From the NCBI GenBank assembly GCA_008636095.1, contig VSJD01000241.1, positions 1 through 10,000 on the forward strand: a DNA stretch of 10,000 bases, given 5' to 3'. This document shows, one piece after another, positions 6,843 to 10,000 of this stretch. The stretch is from Kiritimatiellota bacterium. GTDB taxonomy: Bacteria > Verrucomicrobiota > Kiritimatiellia > JAAZAB01. The notes beneath the pieces were generated by a model. That model saw only the letters and a list, made by a program, of their open reading frames with translations. It made no database searches and was not told the origin of the DNA. Within the stretch, counting starts at the first letter, position 1. Each line of letters starts with the position of its first letter. The translations under genes and the position numbers were made by a program.

Positions 6843-8641
6843 TCGTGCCCATGAAAAAAATCACGCTCCTGGCCCTCAAGGCGCACCAGGCTGAGACCAT
6901 CGTGCAACTGCGCTCGCTGGGCGTCCTGCATATCCGGTACCTGATGCCAAGTGATACCGTGGAATTGGAAGAAGCCCGCGAACATCTGGCGCACGCGCAC
7001 AATGCCTTGGCCGTCCTGCCCCCACCGCATGATGGCGTGCGCCCATCCGGCCAGACGGCGGAGGCGCTGATGGCCGCCGTGTGGAAACTGATCCATCGGC
7101 GCAAGGCGCTGACCGATCGGCGCGAACAGCTCCTCTTGGAGGAAAAAAAACTGGAGCCCTTCGGTGAGTTCGAGCCGGCGGCCTTGCAGGCCTTGAAAGC
7201 GCATGGCATCCATGTGCGCCTGTATTTTACGCTGCCGAAAAAAAACGTGCCCGCGCCGGAAGGGGCCGTCGTGCGTGTTCTCCGCCGCACCAGATATGGG
7301 ACCTGGTTCGCCGTAATATCCCGTGAGGCCGTCCCGGTGGCCGCGGAAGAGCAGGCGCTCCCGGACACATCAATTGTCCGAATTCAACGTGAGTTGGCCG
7401 ATGGGGATCGTGAGCTCGTGAGTATTGGAAAGGAATTCGAACGGCTCAGTGGCGACCGGGGGAGGATCGCACAGCAGGTGAACCACCTGGAGGAGCAGGT
7501 AAAATTTATGGAAGTTCAGGCCGGTATGGGCGCGAATGGGCCGGTCGTCTATCTCCAGGGCTTTGGTCCGGAATTCAGTGTTCCTACAGTTCATGAGGCT
7601 GCCCAAGCCCATGGCTGGGGGCTGCTGATAGAGGATCCGGCCGAGTCCGATCCCGTGCCGACCCTGATTAAAAGCGTCTGGTGGGCGCGCCCGATCAAGG
7701 CGGTTTTCGACTTGCTGGGAATCCTGCCCGGTTACCGGGAGATGGATGTCAGCATTGTGTTCCTGGTGTTTTCCAGCGTGTTTTTTGCCATGCTCGTCAA
7801 CGATGCCGGCTATGGGCTGCTGTTTTTATGCTTAACCGTGCTCATGTGCTGGAAGTGGAAAGCGGCGCCGAGCAACCTGCTCCCGCTCCTGGGGATTATG
7901 AGTGTAGCCACGATGATCTGGGGGGTCTTGACCGGCTCATATTTCGGCATCCAGAACCTGCCAGCGCCTTTGAAGCAGTGGAAGATCGAATGGTTAGGGC
8001 ATGAAGCCAACCTTATGAATCTGTGTTTTTTCATAGGTGCGTTGCATCTGACGGTGGCGCATACCTGGAATGTCATCCGTCAGCGGCACAGCTTGACGGC
8101 TATCAGTCAGGCGGGTTGGATCGGCCTGGCCTGGACCATGTATTTCGTGGCCTGCTATTTTGTGATCGGCCGGCCCATGCCGGGGTTCGTGCCGTGGTTA
8201 TTCGGTATCTCCCTGGTAGCCATGGTGCTCTTCATGGTCCCTTTACGTCAGTTAAAAAAGGAGTGGCCAAATTATTGCGTGCTGCCATTCACGGTAATTG
8301 GAAACTTTGGCGATGTGGTTTCCTACATGCGGCTCTACCTCGTGGGCAGCGCCTCGGCCATACTCATCCTGGCTTTTAATGAACTGGCGGTGGGCGATGG
8401 TATTCACAGTATATGGGCGGGGCTGGCGGCGGCGCTGATTATCTTCGCGGCCCATGTGCTGAACATTTCCTTATGCGCGCTGGCCGTGCTCGTGCATGGC
8501 GTGCGGCTGAATGCGCTTGAATTCTCCAGCCACCTGGGTATTCAATGGGCCGGAATCAAGTACGCGCCGTTCGCGGATTCATCAACCCCGCGAAACGCGG
8601 GGCAAGCCATCAACTTTGTCCAGCGTCGCGCGGGACATTAA
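6839..8641 (+). CDS. atpI: V-type ATP synthase/ATPase membrane subunit I (a-subunit homologue)
   Basis: This 600-residue protein is the stator membrane subunit with the ion half-channels next to the K ring. Residues 1-280 are cytoplasmic and hydrophilic, with helical hairpin segments (43-110 and 180-228) that contact the peripheral stalk. The membrane half begins after LPGYREMD (296-303), with hydrophobic helices near 304-331, 345-368, 391-408, 425-445, 449-468, 481-513 and 524-552. Arg498 in SYMRLYLVGSAS (495-506) is the expected essential arginine facing the ring glutamate. The family usually ends shortly after a motif like GIKYAPF (572-578); here about 20 further residues follow, encoded partly by a perfect DNA hairpin. 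The start overlaps the atpD stop by 4 bp. Confidence 0.95.
   Translation: MIVPMKKITLLALKAHQAETIVQLRSLGVLHIRYLMPSDTVELEEAREHLAHAHNALAVLPPPHDGVRPSGQTAEALMAAVWKLIHRRKALTDRREQLLLEEKKLEPFGEFEPAALQALKAHGIHVRLYFTLPKKNVPAPEGAVVRVLRRTRYGTWFAVISREAVPVAAEEQALPDTSIVRIQRELADGDRELVSIGKEFERLSGDRGRIAQQVNHLEEQVKFMEVQAGMGANGPVVYLQGFGPEFSVPTVHEAAQAHGWGLLIEDPAESDPVPTLIKSVWWARPIKAVFDLLGILPGYREMDVSIVFLVFSSVFFAMLVNDAGYGLLFLCLTVLMCWKWKAAPSNLLPLLGIMSVATMIWGVLTGSYFGIQNLPAPLKQWKIEWLGHEANLMNLCFFIGALHLTVAHTWNVIRQRHSLTAISQAGWIGLAWTMYFVACYFVIGRPMPGFVPWLFGISLVAMVLFMVPLRQLKKEWPNYCVLPFTVIGNFGDVVSYMRLYLVGSASAILILAFNELAVGDGIHSIWAGLAAALIIFAAHVLNISLCALAVLVHGVRLNALEFSSHLGIQWAGIKYAPFADSSTPRNAGQAINFVQRRAGH
8586..8602. repeat. Perfect 7-bp GC palindrome inside the 3' end of atpI
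   Basis: CCCCGCG (8586-8592) and CGCGGGG (8596-8602) flank an AAA loop within the codons for residues 583-588 of subunit I. It lies in the extra C-terminal tail, 37 nt before the stop codon. In RNA it would form a stable hairpin. No T tract follows, so termination is not expected. It may slow 3'-exonucleases or modulate the step to the highly expressed atpK gene. Confidence 0.5.
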
Positions 8642-8668
8642 CCATGAACCATTAACAAAGGAACTAAA

Positions 8669-9118
8669 ATGACACCGGAACAAATTGCATCGCTTGGCAA
8701 ACTGGGTGGGGCGGCCATGCTGGGCCTCGCGGCGGTAGGGTCGGGGTTGGGCGCCGGCGCGGCCGCGCTGGCGGCGATCGGGTCGTGGAAAAAGTGTTAT
8801 GCCCAGAACAAGCTGGCCCCGTTCATGCTGGTGGCCTTCATCGGCGCGCCGCTTTCCCAAACCATCTATGGCTTCATCGTGATGCTGCAGATTGTGGCGG
8901 CGGCCAACAAAGGCACACCCGCGGAGGCCCTGGTAGGCATTGGTATTTTCGGCGGGCTCGCCATGGGCGTCTCGGCCTGGCAGCAAGGCAAGGCCGGCGC
9001 CGCCGCCTCCGATGCCCTGGCCGAAACCGGACAGGGTATGGCCAACTATTTCATGGCCATCGGCATTATTGAAACCGTGGCCCTGTTCACGCTGGCGTTC
9101 ATTCTGAAGGCCATATAG
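8669..9118 (+). CDS. atpK: V-type ATP synthase/ATPase rotor ring subunit K (proteolipid)
   Basis: This 149-residue membrane protein has four helices (about 12-38, 50-76, 87-104, 124-147), a tandem duplication of the ATP-synthase c hairpin typical of V-type K. The ion-carrying Glu135 lies in the fourth helix (IGIIETVALF, 131-140). The matching place in the first hairpin is Gln64 (GAPLSQTIYGFI, 59-70), so there is one ion site per subunit. Ser63, Gln64, Tyr67, Gln106 and Glu135 correspond to Thr64, Gln65, Tyr68, Gln110 and Glu139 of Enterococcus hirae NtpK as I recall them, which suggests Na+ transport. AAAGGA (8657-8662) lies 6 nt before the ATG and is the clearest ribosome site in the operon, as expected for a multicopy ring subunit. 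The gene ends the operon. Only 8 bp separate it from the convergent deaminase stop, and no terminator is seen. Confidence 0.96.
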   Translation: MTPEQIASLGKLGGAAMLGLAAVGSGLGAGAAALAAIGSWKKCYAQNKLAPFMLVAFIGAPLSQTIYGFIVMLQIVAAANKGTPAEALVGIGIFGGLAMGVSAWQQGKAGAAASDALAETGQGMANYFMAIGIIETVALFTLAFILKAI

Positions 9119-9126
9119 AGCCTGCT

Positions 9127-9606
9127 TTACGCTTGTATGCGCGCGCGCTTGAACCGCCGACAGCGGATGCCGGCAGTTTTGAGCAGGCGCGCGGCCTGTG
9201 CGCTGAACTGGTAGGGCGATTCGAACACCACTTCCTTGATGCCCGCGGTCACGATCATTTTGGCGCAGAGCAGGCAGGGGCTGTCCGTGCAGTACAGGGT
9301 GGCCCCTCGCAGGGCCATGCCGTAGCAGGCTGCCTGGATGATGGCGTTCTCCTCGGCGTGGGCGCAAATGCATTCACCCAGGCGCTCACCGGAGGGCGTA
9401 TTGCTGGCACAGCGGGGACACCCGCCTTCGAAGCAGTTCTTGATCCCGCTCGGCGTGCCGTTGTAGCCCGTGGAGATGATGCGCCGGTCCTTGACGATGA
9501 TGGCCGCCACGCCGCGCCGGCTACAGTTGCTCCGGCGCTTGACCACGTGGGCAATGTCCATGAAATACGTGTCCCAGTCGGGACGGGTCTTAAGCGATCG
9601 TTTCAT
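9127..9606 (-). CDS. Deoxycytidylate (dCMP) deaminase / ComEB-like zinc deaminase
   Basis: This 159-residue cytoplasmic enzyme belongs to the zinc cytidine/deoxycytidylate deaminase family and most likely converts dCMP to dUMP for thymidylate synthesis. The zinc and catalytic site is complete: HAEENAII (83-90; His83 ligand, Glu85 proton shuttle) and SPCLLC (109-114; Cys111 and Cys114 ligands). GYNGTPSGIKNCFEGGCPRC (47-66) is the substrate loop, with the extra cysteines (58, 63, 66) common in bacterial dCMP deaminases. RPDWDTYFMDIAH (8-20) is the normal start region. The ATG at 9606 gives the usual length, although no good Shine-Dalgarno precedes it. An ATG at 9678 would add 24 residues without family resemblance. 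The gene converges on atpK and diverges from the gene at 9871. Late-competence ComEB is the same family, so a DNA-uptake link is possible but not indicated. Confidence 0.92.
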   Translation of the reverse strand: MKRSLKTRPDWDTYFMDIAHVVKRRSNCSRRGVAAIIVKDRRIISTGYNGTPSGIKNCFEGGCPRCASNTPSGERLGECICAHAEENAIIQAACYGMALRGATLYCTDSPCLLCAKMIVTAGIKEVVFESPYQFSAQAARLLKTAGIRCRRFKRARIQA

Positions 9607-9731
9607 AATCGCAGGATAGACCGCAGGACATTTCCGATCAAGGCCATAATTCAGAGGGGAGCAGTCAAATTTAGACATATTTTGAACCATACCCGTTTTA
9701 TACACAACGTCACAAATAATGGCGCGTATTC

Positions 9732-9782
9732 GCCGGATCAGGTGACCCGGCCTACAACCTGTAGGCCGCGTGACCACGCCGG
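9732..9782. repeat. Second REPIN-like paired palindromic element
   Basis: A long imperfect inverted repeat (9741-9756 against 9760-9775, 14 of 16 matching) has an ACC centre. Its inner 8 bp are perfect: GGCCTACA at 9749-9756 and TGTAGGCC at 9760-9767. Each side then enters its own palindrome: left, CCGG-TCA-TGA-CCGG on the minus strand (9733-9750); right, CCG-CGTG-AC-CACG-C-CGG (9766-9782). The layout, a TGTAG core facing inward with a palindrome on each outer side, is that of the element at 2312-2372. A further inverted pair, CCACGC and GCGTGG (9774-9779, 9785-9790), overlaps the right side. It lies in the spacer between the deaminase and the right-edge gene. Confidence 0.65.
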
Positions 9783-9832
9783 AAGCGTGGCAAGTCTCAC
9801 ACGCGCGCTTTATCAGGAAGCACGCTTCAGTC

Positions 9833-9860
9833 TTGACAAGGAGAGTGCAAGGGCGACAAT
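9833..9860 (+). promoter_or_regulatory. Candidate promoter of the right-edge gene
   Basis: A perfect -35 TTGACA (9833-9838) is followed after 16 bp by GACAAT (9855-9860, four of six to the -10 consensus). Transcription would begin about 9867, only a few nucleotides before the ATG at 9871. That predicts a leaderless or nearly leaderless mRNA, in agreement with the lack of a good ribosome binding site next to that ATG. An AAGGAG sequence at 9838-9843 is too far upstream to serve. Confidence 0.4.
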
Positions 9861-9870
9861 TAGAGCTGAT

Positions 9871-10000
9871 ATGGAAATCAAGCCCCATAATTTCTGGTAT
9901 GCGGTGAACAACACCGAAGTGGTAGTGATGCCGACTAATTATCTGGAGACTTTTGGCGCCACGCGTTTGCATTACCACCTGGTGAGCGAGCTGATGGATT
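9871..10000 (+). CDS. N-terminal fragment of an unrecognised protein
   Basis: Forty-three codons are open from the ATG at 9871 to the window edge. The protein begins MEIKPHNFWYAVNNTEVV and continues with YLETFGATRLHYHLVSELMD (residues 24-43). It has no signal peptide or membrane helix in the visible part, and its composition is that of a folded soluble protein with a beta-rich start. I do not recognise a named family. The frame is also open upstream for some distance without a plausible start codon close to a ribosome site. A strong -35 match lies just ahead. The gene is transcribed away from the dCMP deaminase across a 264-bp spacer. Confidence 0.7.
   Translation, partial: MEIKPHNFWYAVNNTEVVVMPTNYLETFGATRLHYHLVSELMD

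Noticed and set aside
5957..7213. Long minus-strand open frame of 418 codons across the atpB-atpD spacer and atpD
   Set aside because: It is antisense to the well-supported atpB end, atpD and atpI. Its low-complexity Ser/Arg-rich sequence and the hydrophobic part from the heptad array are typical of a shadow frame.
8582..9373. Minus-strand open frame of 263 codons across atpK and the deaminase end
   Set aside because: Antisense to atpK and in a different frame from the deaminase. Composition is Gly/Arg/His-rich, as expected of a GC shadow.
9607..9678. N-terminal extension of the dCMP deaminase from the ATG at 9678
   Set aside because: The 24 added residues do not resemble the family, which starts at the WDTYFM region. 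A TATAAA-like box (minus strand, 9702-9697) just upstream is not enough to prefer it.

Overview
The window carries a complete V-type (A/V-type) ATPase operon on the + strand, about 1657-9118, flanked by unrelated genes. The gene order E - small DUF2764-like gene - A - B - D - I - K is the compact bacterial layout known from Chlamydiae, spirochaetes and Bacteroidetes. No recognisable subunit C, F or G/H gene is present. Moderate-to-high GC, a corrinoid-methyltransferase-like URO-D paralogue next door, and intergenic DNA rich in palindromic and heptameric repeats suggest a free-living or host-associated member of the PVC superphylum (Kiritimatiellota, Lentisphaerota or Verrucomicrobiota). This is an inference from gene style; no rRNA is present to prove it.

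Layout: (1) 1-90, minus strand: the first 30 codons of a membrane or secreted protein that runs off the left edge. (2) 91-351: spacer with a perfect 13-bp tandem duplication and a weak promoter candidate. (3) 352-1476, +: uroporphyrinogen-decarboxylase superfamily protein, with a possible terminator after it. (4) 1657-9118, +: the ATPase genes. D-I and DUF2764-A overlap by 4 bp and A-B by 8 bp, so they are probably translationally coupled. Two spacers break the tight packing. The E-DUF2764 spacer holds a paired palindromic (REPIN-like) element plus a hairpin covering a ribosome binding site. The B-D spacer holds a hairpin and an 11-unit array with a 7-nt period. (5) 9127-9606, minus strand: a dCMP/deoxycytidylate deaminase, converging on the end of the operon with only 8 bp between stop codons. 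(6) 9607-9870: a divergent spacer with a second REPIN-like element and a TTGACA-type promoter. (7) 9871-10000, +: the start of an unrecognised protein cut by the right edge.

How the genes work together: A and B form the catalytic hexamer, D is the central rotor shaft, E is the peripheral stalk, I carries the ion half-channels and upper stator, and K forms the rotor ring. The DUF2764-like protein sits where a subunit C would be expected and may connect D to the K ring. Residues in K (Ser63, Gln64, Tyr67, Gln106, Glu135) fit the Na+ site known from the Enterococcus hirae enzyme, so the machine may be sodium-coupled. No clearly undescribed enzymatic system is visible. The most unusual material is in the repeats and in the minimal ATPase subunit set.
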